DNA of 64,000 bases from Pseudomonas sp. efr-133-TYG-5 (lineage in GTDB: Bacteria; Pseudomonadota; Gammaproteobacteria; Pseudomonadales; Pseudomonadaceae): assembly GCF_030209175.1 (NCBI RefSeq), contig NZ_JARVSM010000010.1, forward strand, positions 124,001 to 188,000. Reading direction: 5' to 3'. This document shows, piece after piece, positions 43,029 through 52,141 of the stretch (position 1 is its first letter; every line of letters begins with the position of its first letter). The notes under the pieces are model-generated. The model did not search any database and had not been told where the DNA came from. It saw nothing but the letters and a program-made list of their open reading frames with translations. The translations under genes were made by a program, and so were the position numbers.

Positions 43029-43514
43029 TTAGAAAAACAGGCCCATGCGCCGTTCGTAGCCAATCCGACCCTTGTACGCTTCGCCGCTGTCGACGAAACC
43101 GTATTGGGCGTACAGCGCGATCGCCGCGTCGTTATCAGCGTCCACCGACAGCTCCAGCCCCTTGATCTCTGGCCACGCCTCACGCGCCACAGCGGGCAAC
43201 GCTTGCAGGCAGGCCTTGCCGTAACCCTTGCCTTGCGCGCGGTGATCGACCTGCAAGGCGTGCAGGGTGGCGCTGTGTTCATCGGCCCAGGCTGGCAACA
43301 CCGGCGGGCGCTTGAGCAGCAGGAACGCCACCGGCACTTGATCGGCGAGCAGCGCAAAACCCTTCACGCCGGGGCCGGGCCTGGACAGCAGCGTGTGCAG
43401 CGCGCCATGGATATCGCCGGAAAACCTGATCTGCTCCGGATGGATTTCAATCGCCTCGACCTGCTGACGCTGCAAGGCGTTCAGGCTGTCGTACGGCACG
43501 AGTTGGGCTGACAC
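43029..43514 (-). CDS. GNAT-family acetyltransferase (GTG start)
   Basis: This 161-aa GNAT protein most likely starts with GTG at 43514 (VSAQLVPYDSLNAL), which has AAGGAA seven bases upstream; no ATG is close. The acetyl-CoA block is LHALQVDHRAQGKGYGKACL near residue 87 and the end ALYAQYGFVDSG is typical. It is probably co-transcribed with the flavoprotein gene downstream. Confidence 0.8.
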   Translation of the reverse strand: MSAQLVPYDSLNALQRQQVEAIEIHPEQIRFSGDIHGALHTLLSRPGPGVKGFALLADQVPVAFLLLKRPPVLPAWADEHSATLHALQVDHRAQGKGYGKACLQALPAVAREAWPEIKGLELSVDADNDAAIALYAQYGFVDSGEAYKGRIGYERRMGLFF

Positions 43515-43591
43515 TGGAATTTCCTTTTTCCTACAAAGATGAGCCTCGGATTCTAGCGATTTTGTGATCTGCGGAAATTTTTTGTTTCGTC

Positions 43592-43618
43592 TGTCGATCT
43601 GTCCGAGGGCCGAACGAC
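43592..43618 (+). promoter_or_regulatory. ECF42-type promoter of the SnoaL/YciI/sigma operon
   Basis: TGTCGA (43592-43597) is followed after 17 bases by CGAC (43615-43618). This fits the -35 TGTCGA and -10 CGA/TC reported for ECF42 sigma factors (from memory), and the operon it precedes encodes an ECF42 sigma factor, so autoregulation is likely. Confidence 0.65.
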
Positions 43619-43655
43619 TAAGGGTGTCTTCATCACAAAAACCACGGAGAACAGC

Positions 43656-44081
43656 ATGAGCGCCCAGACGGAAATTCAAGCCCTGATCAACACTTACCGC
43701 GAAGCGGTGATGACCAAGAACGTCGACCAGGTCATGGCCCTGTACACCGACGACATTGTCGCCTTCGATGCGATCAAGGCCCTGCAATTCAAGGGCAAAG
43801 AGGCGTACCGCGCGCATTGGCTGGCCTGCATGGAAATGTGCCCAGGTCCGCACATTTTCGAGTTCCATGAAGTCGCCATCGAAGTGGCGGGCCCGCTCGC
43901 CTTCGGCCATTGGCTGGTCAACTGCGGCGGCACCAATGACCAGGGCGAGACCCAGAGCTGCTGGATGCGCGGCAGCGCCGGTTACCGCCAGGTCGGCGGC
44001 ACGTGGAAGATCGCTCACGAGCACTGGTCGGCACCGTTCGACCCGATGAGCGGCGCGACCTTGTTCGATGTGCAACCCTGA
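43656..44081 (+). CDS. SnoaL/NTF2-like protein of the ECF42 module
   Basis: This 141-aa protein is a nuclear-transport-factor-2-like fold of the YybH/SnoaL kind: IQALINTYREAVMTKNVDQV and MALYTDDIVAFDAI at the start, later AFGHWLVNCGG and WKIAHEHWSAPF near residue 118. Such proteins act as isomerases or ligand-binding pockets. It leads the module ahead of yciI-type and sigma genes, with a matching promoter upstream. A stress-metabolite detoxification role is an inference. Confidence 0.83.
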   Translation: MSAQTEIQALINTYREAVMTKNVDQVMALYTDDIVAFDAIKALQFKGKEAYRAHWLACMEMCPGPHIFEFHEVAIEVAGPLAFGHWLVNCGGTNDQGETQSCWMRGSAGYRQVGGTWKIAHEHWSAPFDPMSGATLFDVQP

Positions 44082-44121
44082 TCTTCAGCCATAGTTGATC
44101 CGTCCGATTCAGGAGAACGCC

Positions 44122-44466
44122 ATGAAGTATTTATGCCTGGTCTACAGCGACGAGCGCTTGCTGCATTCATCGCCCGACAGCCCGGAAGACGCCGAGTGCT
44201 GGGCCTACGCCGAGTCGATCCAGGGCAGCGGCCGAATGGTCGCCGCCGAGGCGCTGGAGTCGGTGCAGACCGCCACCACGGTGCGCATGCGCAATGGCAA
44301 GCTGTCGATCACCGACGGCCCGTTCGCCGAAACCAAGGAGCAACTGGCCGGGTTCTACCTGATCGACGCGCGCGATCTCAATGAAGCGATCCAGGTCGCC
44401 GGCTACATTCCGGCGGCCCGGGTCGGCAGCGTCGAAGTGCGGCCCGTGCGCCAGCTGAATGTCTGA
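44122..44466 (+). CDS. DGPF-motif protein (YciI-related) of the ECF42 module
   Basis: This 114-aa protein starts MKYLCLVYSDE behind AGGAGA. It contains the name-giving motif TDGPFAETKEQLAGFYLID near residue 70, the hallmark of DGPF proteins encoded next to ECF42 sigma factors. The fold is a ferredoxin-like YciI dimer, perhaps binding a small ligand. The gap to the sigma gene is three bases, so they form one operon. Confidence 0.88.
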   Translation: MKYLCLVYSDERLLHSSPDSPEDAECWAYAESIQGSGRMVAAEALESVQTATTVRMRNGKLSITDGPFAETKEQLAGFYLIDARDLNEAIQVAGYIPAARVGSVEVRPVRQLNV

Positions 44467-44469
44467 GCG

Positions 44470-45717
44470 ATGATCGACGCAGCGCTGCAGGCGCGGGTTG
44501 CGCAGGTCTATCGCGACGACTCGCGACGGATCCTGGCGACCCTGATCCGCCTGCTCGGCGATTTCGACCTCGCCGAAGAAGCCATGCACGAGGCGTTCTT
44601 CGTCGCGGTCGAGCGCTGGAAGCGCGATGGCGTGCCGGACAATCCGCGCACCTGGCTGGTGTCCACCGGGCGTTTCAAGGCCATCGACGTGCTGCGCCGG
44701 CGTGCGCGGTTCAAGGCTTCGCAGCCGCTGTTGCTGGCACAACTGCAGGAGCTGGAGCAGACCGAGTGGAGCACCGAGGACGTGGAAGACGATCGCTTGC
44801 GGCTGATCTTCACCTGCTGTCACCCGGCGCTAGCGGCGGATGCGCAGGTGCCGCTGACCCTGCGCGAAGTCTGCGACCTGACCACCGAAGAGATCGCCCG
44901 CGCGTTTCTCGCGGCACCGGCGGCGATTGCCCAGCGCATCGTGCGCGCCAAAGCAAAGATCCGTGACGCGAAAATCCCTTATCAGGTGCCCAGCCTGGAT
45001 GAATTGCCCGAGCGCCTCGACAGCGTGCTGCGGGTGATTTACCTGGTGTTCAACGAGGGTTATTCGGCGTCCGGCGGCGCTCAGCTGACCCGCGAAGACC
45101 TGACCCGCGAGGCGATTCGTCTCGGGCGGTTGTTGCTCGAGTTGTTGCCGGATCCGGAAGTCATGGGGTTGCTGGCGCTGATGCTGCTGCATGAATCGCG
45201 GCGGTCGGCGCGCTCGACGCCCGATGGTGAGCTGATTCTGCTGGATGATCAGGATCGCGGATTGTGGAGTGCCGAGCTGATTGCCGAAGGCTGCGATCTG
45301 GTGGAAAAAGCGCTGACCACAGGACGCTTCGGCCCGTATTGCCTGCAAGCGGCGATTGCCGCCGTGCATGCCGAAGCGCCGACGGCGGCAGAAACGGATT
45401 GGCAGCAGATCGTCGGCCTGTATGACGTGCTGCTGCGCGCGGTGCCGTCGCCGGTGATCGAGTTGAACCGGGCGGTGGCCGTGGCCAAGCGTGATGGGGC
45501 GTTGGCCGGGTTGACGCTGATCGAGGGGATTCTGCAGCGCGGCGAGTTGCAGGACTACCACCTGGCGCATTCGGCGCGGGCGGAGTTCTGTCGGCAGTTG
45601 GGGCGGGTGGCGGAGGCGCGGGCGGCGTATCGGCGCGCGCTGGCATTGACGCGGCAGGAGCCGGAGCGGCGGTTTATCGAAGGGCGGCTCAAGACGCTGG
45701 AAATGCCCTTGCCCTAG
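44470..45717 (+). CDS. ECF42-type RNA polymerase sigma factor
   Basis: This 415-aa ECF sigma factor has regions 2 and 4 in the first 180 residues (FDLAEEAMHEAFFVAVERW near residue 37, PRTWLVSTGRFKAIDVLRR near 60, VPLTLREVCDLTTEEIARAF near 127) and a long C-terminal extension rich in paired helices, the TPR-like domain of the ECF42 group, with YLVFNEGYSASGG near 194. No anti-sigma gene is present; in this group the C-terminal part is thought to control activity. The DGPF partner gene and the promoter motif upstream both agree. Confidence 0.9.
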   Translation: MIDAALQARVAQVYRDDSRRILATLIRLLGDFDLAEEAMHEAFFVAVERWKRDGVPDNPRTWLVSTGRFKAIDVLRRRARFKASQPLLLAQLQELEQTEWSTEDVEDDRLRLIFTCCHPALAADAQVPLTLREVCDLTTEEIARAFLAAPAAIAQRIVRAKAKIRDAKIPYQVPSLDELPERLDSVLRVIYLVFNEGYSASGGAQLTREDLTREAIRLGRLLLELLPDPEVMGLLALMLLHESRRSARSTPDGELILLDDQDRGLWSAELIAEGCDLVEKALTTGRFGPYCLQAAIAAVHAEAPTAAETDWQQIVGLYDVLLRAVPSPVIELNRAVAVAKRDGALAGLTLIEGILQRGELQDYHLAHSARAEFCRQLGRVAEARAAYRRALALTRQEPERRFIEGRLKTLEMPLP

Positions 45718-45747
45718 CCATTTCCGAGAGAGAGGGCTGAGGGGCTG

Positions 45748-46602
45748 CTATTCCAGCATCTTGCTCAAGAGCCAGCTCCCGGCCGGCCCCGGCGGATGGA
45801 TCCGCGACCACAACGCATCGACATACACCGGCCGAGGCCAGCCGCGCACCGTCAGTTCCACCAGAGAGCCATTACCGAAGCGCGCCACCAGCCAGCGCGG
45901 CAACGGCGCCCAGCCGAAGCCCATTTCCGCCATCTCCATCAACATCAGGTAACTCGGCGCCGACCACACCCGGCCCTTCGCACGACTGTCGTACGGATTG
46001 ACGATGGTTGCCAGGCGCAGTTCGCGATGCTGTTCCAGGCTCGCCTGGTCGACCTGTTCCAGGCGCGTCAGCGGATGCTCGCGGCTGACGAACAAAGCGA
46101 TATCGGTACGCTCGGCCACGGTCGCGGCGACCAGATCCGCCGGGTAACTGCCCTGCTTCTCGGCGAAAGCCAGATGAGCGCGACCGCGCTGCACCAGTTC
46201 GATCAGGTCATCGCACTCGGCAATCAGGCATTCCAGTTCCAGGTCCGGATAACGCTGCTCGAACCCGACCAGGGCCGCTTCAAAACGCGCCGACTGATAG
46301 GTATCGGAAATGGCCACGGTCAGTTTCGGCTCGACCCCTTGCGCCAATTGCCGCGCGGTCATCTCCAAACGACTGGTGGCCGCGAGAATCGCCTCGGCGC
46401 GTTGCAGCATGACGTGCCCGGCCGGGGTCAGGGTCGGCTTGCGGCTGCTGCGGTCGAACAGGATCAGATCGAGGTCGATCTCCAGGCTGGCCACGGCCGC
46501 GCTGACGGTCGACTGGCTGCGCCCGAGCTTGCGCGCCGCTGCGGAAAACGAACCCTGGGTGGCGGCCTCGACGAACGCCAGCAGCACTTCTTGGGAAGCC
46601 AT
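45748..46602 (-). CDS. LysR-family regulator, divergent to second PACE gene
   Basis: This 284-aa LysR protein has the HTH GSFSAAARKLGRSQSTVSAAV near residue 17 (20-residue core) and an effector domain from about 90 (LTVAISDTYQSARFEAAL). It has the same neighbour type as the regulator at 34582: a divergent PACE transporter, 89 bases away. It likely regulates that transporter. Confidence 0.85.
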   Translation of the reverse strand: MASQEVLLAFVEAATQGSFSAAARKLGRSQSTVSAAVASLEIDLDLILFDRSSRKPTLTPAGHVMLQRAEAILAATSRLEMTARQLAQGVEPKLTVAISDTYQSARFEAALVGFEQRYPDLELECLIAECDDLIELVQRGRAHLAFAEKQGSYPADLVAATVAERTDIALFVSREHPLTRLEQVDQASLEQHRELRLATIVNPYDSRAKGRVWSAPSYLMLMEMAEMGFGWAPLPRWLVARFGNGSLVELTVRGWPRPVYVDALWSRIHPPGPAGSWLLSKMLE

Positions 46603-46691
46603 GAACTATCGCCTTGATCGATGGTTATTGATTATGAAGTATCGGTACGAACCGGGATCATGGCAATCATCGTCACTCAAGGAGTCCGGCC

Positions 46692-47129
46692 ATGACTGCC
46701 CACAAATCCATCACTGAACGTATCTTCCAGGCCATCGGTTTCGAACTGTTGGCGATTCTGATCTGCACGCCGCTGCTGGCGTGGATCATGGGCAAACCGC
46801 TGGTTGAAATGGGCGCCGTCACCCTCGCCATCGCGATGCTGGCCCTGGGCTGGAACGTGGTGTTCAACGGCTTCTTCGATCGCCTGCTCAAACGCTGGAA
46901 CATTGCACACAACGCCTGGACCCGGGTGGTACATGCGCTGCTGTTCGAGGGTGGCCTGATCGTGATGGGGGTGCCGCTGATTGCCTGGTGGCTGTCGGTC
47001 AGCCTGTGGCAGGCGTTCCTGCTCGACATCGGCGTGCTGCTGTTCTTCCTGCCGTACACCTACGTTTACCACTGGGGTTATGACGTGGTGCGCGAGCGGC
47101 TGGTGATGCGTAGCGTCTGCCAGAGCTGA
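46692..47129 (+). CDS. PACE-family efflux transporter, second copy
   Basis: This 145-aa four-helix protein has the two PACE halves: ERIFQAIGFELLAILICTPL (residues 9-28, with a membrane Glu) and RVVHALLFEGGLIVMGVPLI with AWW. It is clearly related to the protein at 34020-34460 but diverged, so the two probably export different substrates. AAGGAG lies seven bases upstream. A terminator follows. Confidence 0.87.
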   Translation: MTAHKSITERIFQAIGFELLAILICTPLLAWIMGKPLVEMGAVTLAIAMLALGWNVVFNGFFDRLLKRWNIAHNAWTRVVHALLFEGGLIVMGVPLIAWWLSVSLWQAFLLDIGVLLFFLPYTYVYHWGYDVVRERLVMRSVCQS

Positions 47130-47133
47130 AAAC

Positions 47134-47168
47134 AAAAATCGCAGCCTGTGAGGGCTGCGATTTTTTTT
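47134..47168 (+). terminator. Rho-independent terminator after second PACE gene
   Basis: Stem aaaaatcgcagcc (47134-47146) with ggctgcgattttt (47153-47165) and a T run. Confidence 0.9.
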
Positions 47169-47188
47169 GTCCGGGATTTTTGCAGGGT

Positions 47189-47944
47189 TTAGAGAAACAT
47201 CCCACCCGACGCTTCGATCCGCTGCCCGTTGATCCACTGCGCCCCCGGCGACAGCAGTAGCGCCAGTGCGCCACCGATGTCATCCGGCTGCCCGGCGCGG
47301 CCCAGTGCGGTGTTGCTGGCGACCATCGCATTCAAGGCGGAATTGTCGCGCACCGCGCCACCGCCGAAGTCGGTTTCGATGGCGCCGGGGGCGAGGATGT
47401 TCACCGCGATCTGCCGCGCCCCCAATTCCTTGGCCTGGTAGCGGGTCAGCACTTCCATCGCACCTTTCATCGCCGCGTAGGCCGCGTACCCGGGCAGGGT
47501 GAAACGCGCCAGACCGCTGGAGATATTGATGATTCGCCCGCCGTCATTGATCAGCGGCAACAGGCTCTGGGTCAGAAAGAACGGGCCCTTCAACTGGATG
47601 TTCATCAGCAGGTCGAACTGCTCCGGCGTGGTCTCGGCAAAGGACGCATGCACGCCGATTCCGGCGTTGTTGATGAGGAAATCGAAGCGCGGCCGCTGGA
47701 ACGACTGCAGCGCCTGCTCGACCCTTGCGGCGAAGTCGGCAAAGCCTTCGCTGCGGCCGACATCCAGTTGCAGCATCACGGCGTTGACGCCGAGTTGTTG
47801 CAGTTCGGCGACCAGCGCCTGGGCTTCGTCGGCGCGGCTGTTGTAGGTGCCGATGATGTCCACGCCCTGTGCGGCGAGATGCAGGGCGGCGTTCTTGCCC
47901 AGGCCACGGCTGGCCCCGGTGATCAATGCGATTTTGCCTTTCAT
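47189..47944 (-). CDS. Short-chain dehydrogenase/reductase
   Basis: This 251-aa classical SDR has the NAD(P) loop TGASRGLGKNAALHL near residue 8, NNAGIG near 88, the catalytic Ser in INISSGLAR and Tyr-Lys in YAAYAAMKGA near 155. The Ser-Arg after the loop suggests NADP preference. GAGGA lies nine bases before the ATG at 47944. It is divergent from a LysR gene, which likely controls it. Substrate unknown. Confidence 0.87.
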   Translation of the reverse strand: MKGKIALITGASRGLGKNAALHLAAQGVDIIGTYNSRADEAQALVAELQQLGVNAVMLQLDVGRSEGFADFAARVEQALQSFQRPRFDFLINNAGIGVHASFAETTPEQFDLLMNIQLKGPFFLTQSLLPLINDGGRIINISSGLARFTLPGYAAYAAMKGAMEVLTRYQAKELGARQIAVNILAPGAIETDFGGGAVRDNSALNAMVASNTALGRAGQPDDIGGALALLLSPGAQWINGQRIEASGGMFL

Positions 47945-48063
47945 GGGTCGTCCTCGATTGCGCTGAGTGGTGATGGGCAAAGTTTATTTATCCGCCATTA
48001 GGTGATAAACAGGCTGAAGCCGGAATCACTGGTCGGCTGAATCGAACAATAATCGGGGCCGCC

Positions 48064-48960
48064 ATGAACAAACTGGAACTGCTGCGCACCTTCGTCCGGG
48101 TCAGCGAACTATCGAGTTTCACCCTGGCGGGGCAGAGCCTGGGGCTGCCGCGCTCGACCGTGTCAGAGCAGGTGCAGGCGCTGGAAAGCCTGCTCGGCAC
48201 GCGTCTGCTGCAACGCACCACGCGCAAGGTGCAGGCGACGCAGGATGGCCTGGCGCTGTACGAGCGCAGCAAGGATCTGCTGTCGCACATGGACGAAATC
48301 GAAAACCTGTTTCGTCAGGACGCCGCCTCGCTGACCGGGCGGATTCGTTTCGACATGCCGAACATCCTCGCCCGGCGCGTGGTCATGCCGCGCCTGCCGC
48401 AGTTCATGGCGCAGCATCCGCAGCTGGAGCTGGAAATCAGCAGCACCGACCGCCGCGTCGACCTGCTCAGTGAAGGTTTCGACTGTGTGTTGCGGGTCGG
48501 CGCGCAACCGGACCAGAGCGTGGTGGCGCGGCATCTGTGCGACTTCAGCATGGTCAACTGTGCCAGCCCGGCGTATCTGCAACGCTACGGCGTGCCGCAG
48601 ACGCTGGAGGACCTGGCGCAGCATCGGCTGGTGCATTACGTCGGGGTGCTGGGATCGCGTTCGGAGGGATTCATCTACGAGCAACAGGGCCAGCTGCGGC
48701 GCGTGCCCATGGCGGGCAGCATCACGGTCAACAGCACCGATGCCTACGAGTCGGCGTGTCTGGGCGGCTTTGGTCTGGTCCAGGTACCGCGCACCGGCAT
48801 GCACACGTATCTGGCCAGCGGCGAACTGATTGAAGTGTTGCCGCAGTTCACCGCGCCAGCCATGGGCGTGTCGCTGCTGTATGCGCGGCAACGGCATCTG
48901 CCGTTGCGGGTGCGGGTGTTCATGGATTGGCTGGGGGATCTGATTCGCTCAACGCTCTGA
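48064..48960 (+). CDS. LysR-family regulator, divergent to SDR gene
   Basis: This 298-aa LysR protein begins MNKLELLRTFVRVSELSSF with HTH SFTLAGQSLGLPRSTVSEQV near residue 18. The effector part (IRFDMPNILARRVVMPRLPQ near 92 and FDCVLRVGAQPDQSVVARHL) is of the CrgA-like group. The short intergenic gap of 119 bases and divergence suggest control of the SDR gene. Confidence 0.85.
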   Translation: MNKLELLRTFVRVSELSSFTLAGQSLGLPRSTVSEQVQALESLLGTRLLQRTTRKVQATQDGLALYERSKDLLSHMDEIENLFRQDAASLTGRIRFDMPNILARRVVMPRLPQFMAQHPQLELEISSTDRRVDLLSEGFDCVLRVGAQPDQSVVARHLCDFSMVNCASPAYLQRYGVPQTLEDLAQHRLVHYVGVLGSRSEGFIYEQQGQLRRVPMAGSITVNSTDAYESACLGGFGLVQVPRTGMHTYLASGELIEVLPQFTAPAMGVSLLYARQRHLPLRVRVFMDWLGDLIRSTL

Positions 48961-48975
48961 AGTTGACGCGTTACT

Positions 48976-49079
48976 TTGTGGGAGCGAGCTTGCTCGCGAA
49001 AGGGGCGTGTCAGCCGCCATCATCATTACTGGCTGACCGCATTCGCCGGATCGCCGCCCGGCCCCAGCTCGCTCCCACA
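48976..49079. repeat. Degenerate REP-type repeat pair
   Basis: A good arm tttgtgggagcgagcttgctcg begins at 48976, and a shortened partner cagctcgctcccacaaaa ends near 49079. It looks like a decaying copy of the first REP class between convergent genes. Confidence 0.65.
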
Positions 49080-49093
49080 AAAGCTTGAGGTGC

Positions 49094-50707
49094 TCAGAAG
49101 ATCTGCGTGAACAGCCAGTACAGGCTGCCCGACAGCAGGATCGCCGCCGGCAAGGTCAGCACCCAGGCCATCAGCAGGTTGCGAATGGTCTTCATCTGCA
49201 AGCCGCCGCCGTTGGCGACCATGGTCCCGGCCACCCCCGAGGACAGCACGTGGGTGGTGGACACCGGCAGGCCGAACATGTCGGCGGCGCCGATGGTCAG
49301 CATCGCCACGGTTTCCGCCGAGGCGCCCTGGGCGTAGGTCAGGTGGGTCTTGCCGATTTTCTCGCCGACCGTGACCACGATACGCTTCCAGCCGACCATG
49401 GTGCCCAGGCCGAGGGCGATGGCCACGGCGATTTTCACCCACAGCGGAATGAAGCGCGTGGCGTTGTCGATCTGCTGCTTGAACAGTTGCAGCTTGCCGC
49501 TGGTGTCGGCATCGAAATTGCCGACCTTGTTCTTGTCCATCAGGCGAATGGTTTCGCTGGCCAGGTACATGTCGTTACGCACGTTGCCCATGGCTTCGGC
49601 CGGGACCTTCGACAGCGAGCCGTAGCCCTTGACCTCTTCGCCGATGTGCCCGGTCAGGGCGGCGAGGGCCGGGACCAGTTGCGGCGTGGCTTGCTTGCTG
49701 CGCATGTAGTCGGTGAGCGCCGGGCGCGGATCGGCAGGCGCCGGCAGCGGGGCGCTTTTTACCAGCGCCTGTTGGGTCACCTCGGCCACGGCGGCGAACT
49801 GCAACGCCTGGTCGGCCGGCATGGTGCGGTTCAGGGCGTAGGCCATCGGCAGGGTGCCGACCAGGATCAGCATGATCAGGCCCATGCCTTTCTGGCCGTC
49901 GTTGGAGCCGTGGGCGAACGACACGCCGGTGCACGTGACGATCAGCAAACCGCGAATCCACCACGGCGGCGGCGTGTTGCCTTCCGGCGCCTTGTACAGC
50001 GCGCGGTTCTTGACGAAGGCGCGCAGCGCCAGCAGCAACAGCGCGGCGCAGCCGAAACCGACCAACGGCGACAACAGCAATGCATAGCCGATCTTGGTCG
50101 CCTGCGCCCAGTCCACGCCGCTGGTACCGTCGCGACCGTGCATCAGCGCGTTGGCCACGCCGACACCGATGATCGAGCCGATCAACGTGTGCGACGAGGA
50201 GGCCGGCAGGCCCAGCCACCAGGTGCCGAGGTTCCACAGGATCGCGGCGATCAGCAGGGCGAAGATCATCGCGAACCCGGCGGATGAGCCGACCTGCAGA
50301 ATCAGTTCCACCGGCAGCAGGGCAATGATGCCGAAGGCGACCGCGCCGCTCGACAGCAGCACGCCGAGGAAATTGAAGAACCCCGACCAGACCACGGCCA
50401 CGTTCGGTGGCAGCGAGTGGGTGTAGATCACCGTCGCGACGGCGTTGGCGGTGTCGTGGAAACCGTTGACGAACTCGAAGCCCAGGGCAATCAGCAGCGC
50501 CACGCCGAGCAGCAGGAACGGCGTCCAGGTGGTGACCACCGTGCCCAGTTCGTGCATGTCGTGCATCAGGCTGTAGGCTGTGAACAGCATCCCCATGGCC
50601 AGCACGGCGAAGAACACCACGTAGGTGAAGGGGCCGGTTTTTCTGTCGAGCGCCGGCCTGCCGCTGGCAGCGGACGCCTGGCTGGCGGTAAGGGAGGGAG
50701 TAGCCAT
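49094..50707 (-). CDS. Low-affinity inorganic phosphate transporter (Pit family)
   Basis: This 537-aa membrane protein has about ten helices and the two PiT signatures: FEFVNGFHDTANAVATVIYT near residue 62 and SFAHGSNDGQKGMGLIM near 245. A central cytoplasmic loop of about 130 residues lies between the halves. It imports metal-phosphate with protons. I start at the ATG at 50707 (MATPSLTASQASA), with AGGA 11 bases upstream; an ATG at 50746 is possible. Confidence 0.9.
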   Translation of the reverse strand: MATPSLTASQASAASGRPALDRKTGPFTYVVFFAVLAMGMLFTAYSLMHDMHELGTVVTTWTPFLLLGVALLIALGFEFVNGFHDTANAVATVIYTHSLPPNVAVVWSGFFNFLGVLLSSGAVAFGIIALLPVELILQVGSSAGFAMIFALLIAAILWNLGTWWLGLPASSSHTLIGSIIGVGVANALMHGRDGTSGVDWAQATKIGYALLLSPLVGFGCAALLLLALRAFVKNRALYKAPEGNTPPPWWIRGLLIVTCTGVSFAHGSNDGQKGMGLIMLILVGTLPMAYALNRTMPADQALQFAAVAEVTQQALVKSAPLPAPADPRPALTDYMRSKQATPQLVPALAALTGHIGEEVKGYGSLSKVPAEAMGNVRNDMYLASETIRLMDKNKVGNFDADTSGKLQLFKQQIDNATRFIPLWVKIAVAIALGLGTMVGWKRIVVTVGEKIGKTHLTYAQGASAETVAMLTIGAADMFGLPVSTTHVLSSGVAGTMVANGGGLQMKTIRNLLMAWVLTLPAAILLSGSLYWLFTQIF

Positions 50708-50831
50708 GAGCGGACAATCCTCAGCGAGGGAAGGAGTGTTGCCCATGATCGTTGCTAAATATTACAGAGAGGCTGCGGCAGATCAGTGTTTGGCTGAATA
50801 ACCAGACCACCGATCTGAAGGTCAATGAGGT

Positions 50832-50929
50832 CCCCTGTGGAAGCGAGCCTGCTCGCGAAGACGGAGTGTCAGTCACCATCCTTGTTGAATGACAGAGCGC
50901 TTTCGCGAGCAGGCTCGCTCCCACAGGGG
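50832..50929. repeat. REP-type inverted repeat pair (gcgagcctgctcgc class)
   Basis: Arms at 50832-50859 and 50902-50929 are near-perfect complements (one mismatch: gaagc versus gctcc). Confidence 0.83.
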
Positions 50930-50956
50930 ATCTGTGCTGGACAACAGGTTCGGTGA

Positions 50957-51979
50957 TCAATAATCCCGGCGCTTGCGAAACGCCCAGCGCCCGGCAATCA
51001 CGGTAAACGTCGCCACCAGTGCCACCAGAATCCAGAACCCCTGCGGGTCCTGCGCCAACGGCACGCCGCCGACGTTCATGCCGAAGAAACCGGCAATGAT
51101 GTTGATCGGCAGCGCCAGCACCGTGACCACGGTCAGGGTGAACAGCGTGCGGTTGCTCTGTTCGTTGAGGTTGGCGGCGATCTCTTCCTGCAACAGCTTG
51201 ATCCGTTCGCCGAGGGCGGTGAGGTCGTTGATGATCAGCGCGAACTCCTCGGTGGATTTGCGCAGTTCCTTGACGTCCTCCTTCTGCAGCCAGGGCGGCG
51301 GGCGGTTGAGCAGGCGCAGCAGCGAGCCCGGCTCCAGCGCCAGCAGTCGTTGCAGGCGCACCAGCACGCGGCGGTTGGCGCCGAGTTCGGCACGGTTGGT
51401 CGACAGCCGCGAGGAGAGCAATTCGTCCTCGACCTGATCGACGCTGAGGCTGGTCTTGCGCACGATCTGCGTCAGCACTTCGCCCTGGTCGCGCAGCAGG
51501 TGCACCAGCAACTCCAGTGGCGAGCGGAAACACTCGCCGGCCTTCACCGAAGAGCGCAGCTTGTCCACCGAGTGCAACGGTTGCAGGCGCGCGCTGACGA
51601 TCAGTTTGCTGCGTACGCAGACCCACAGCGTCGACACATCCGATGAGACCATGCTGCTGAGGTTGAACACTACATCGTTGACCACCGCCAGCAGCGCCGA
51701 ATCGACATGTTCGATGCGCGTGGAACGCGAGCCTTCGTGCAGCGCCTCGAAAAATTCTTCCGGCAATTGCAGATGGCTTTTCATCCAGCGCTCGCAGGCG
51801 GCGTGCGCCAGGTTCAGGTGCAGCCAGAGGAATTCGTCACTGTCGCTGTCCTCCTGCAGGCAATGCAGGGCGGTGGCCGAGTCGACTTCGCGGCCGCGCT
51901 CGCCGGGACGGAAGCGGAAGCCGTAGAGCAAGCCAAACAGGTCCGGGTCGCGATGACTGATATCGAGGCTGTGGTTCAT
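50957..51979 (-). CDS. ZntB/CorA-family metal-ion channel
   Basis: This 340-aa protein has a large cytoplasmic N-domain and two C-terminal membrane helices, with the CorA-type motif FFGMNVGGVP between them near residue 288. The sequence style (GLLYGFRFRPGE, DSDEFLWLHLNLAH) is that of ZntB zinc transporters and not the CorA magnesium group. The ATG at 51979 is the natural start; the frame extends 35 residues upstream without support. Confidence 0.85.
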   Translation of the reverse strand: MNHSLDISHRDPDLFGLLYGFRFRPGERGREVDSATALHCLQEDSDSDEFLWLHLNLAHAACERWMKSHLQLPEEFFEALHEGSRSTRIEHVDSALLAVVNDVVFNLSSMVSSDVSTLWVCVRSKLIVSARLQPLHSVDKLRSSVKAGECFRSPLELLVHLLRDQGEVLTQIVRKTSLSVDQVEDELLSSRLSTNRAELGANRRVLVRLQRLLALEPGSLLRLLNRPPPWLQKEDVKELRKSTEEFALIINDLTALGERIKLLQEEIAANLNEQSNRTLFTLTVVTVLALPINIIAGFFGMNVGGVPLAQDPQGFWILVALVATFTVIAGRWAFRKRRDY

Positions 51980-52114
51980 GGAGGCTCGCTGCGAGGAGGG
52001 CGTCTGGTGCGGGATTTTCAGATTCACCTGAACGGTATCATCGCAACCGTTCGTGACATTTGTATGACGGCAAAATGACGTCAAATCAAAGGCTTGCCGG
52101 CGGTCGGATGAGCC

Positions 52115-52141
52115 TCAAGAAGCGCTCTGGCGCGCCGATCA
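52115..52141 (+). promoter_or_regulatory. Sigma-28 (FliA) promoter of the MCP gene
   Basis: TCAAGAAG (52115-52122), 11 bases, then GCCGATCA (52134-52141) fits the flagellar sigma-28 pattern (TAAAGTTT-N11-GCCGATAA, with TCAAG common in pseudomonads). The predicted start is near 52149, giving a leader of about 105 bases. Confidence 0.6.
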
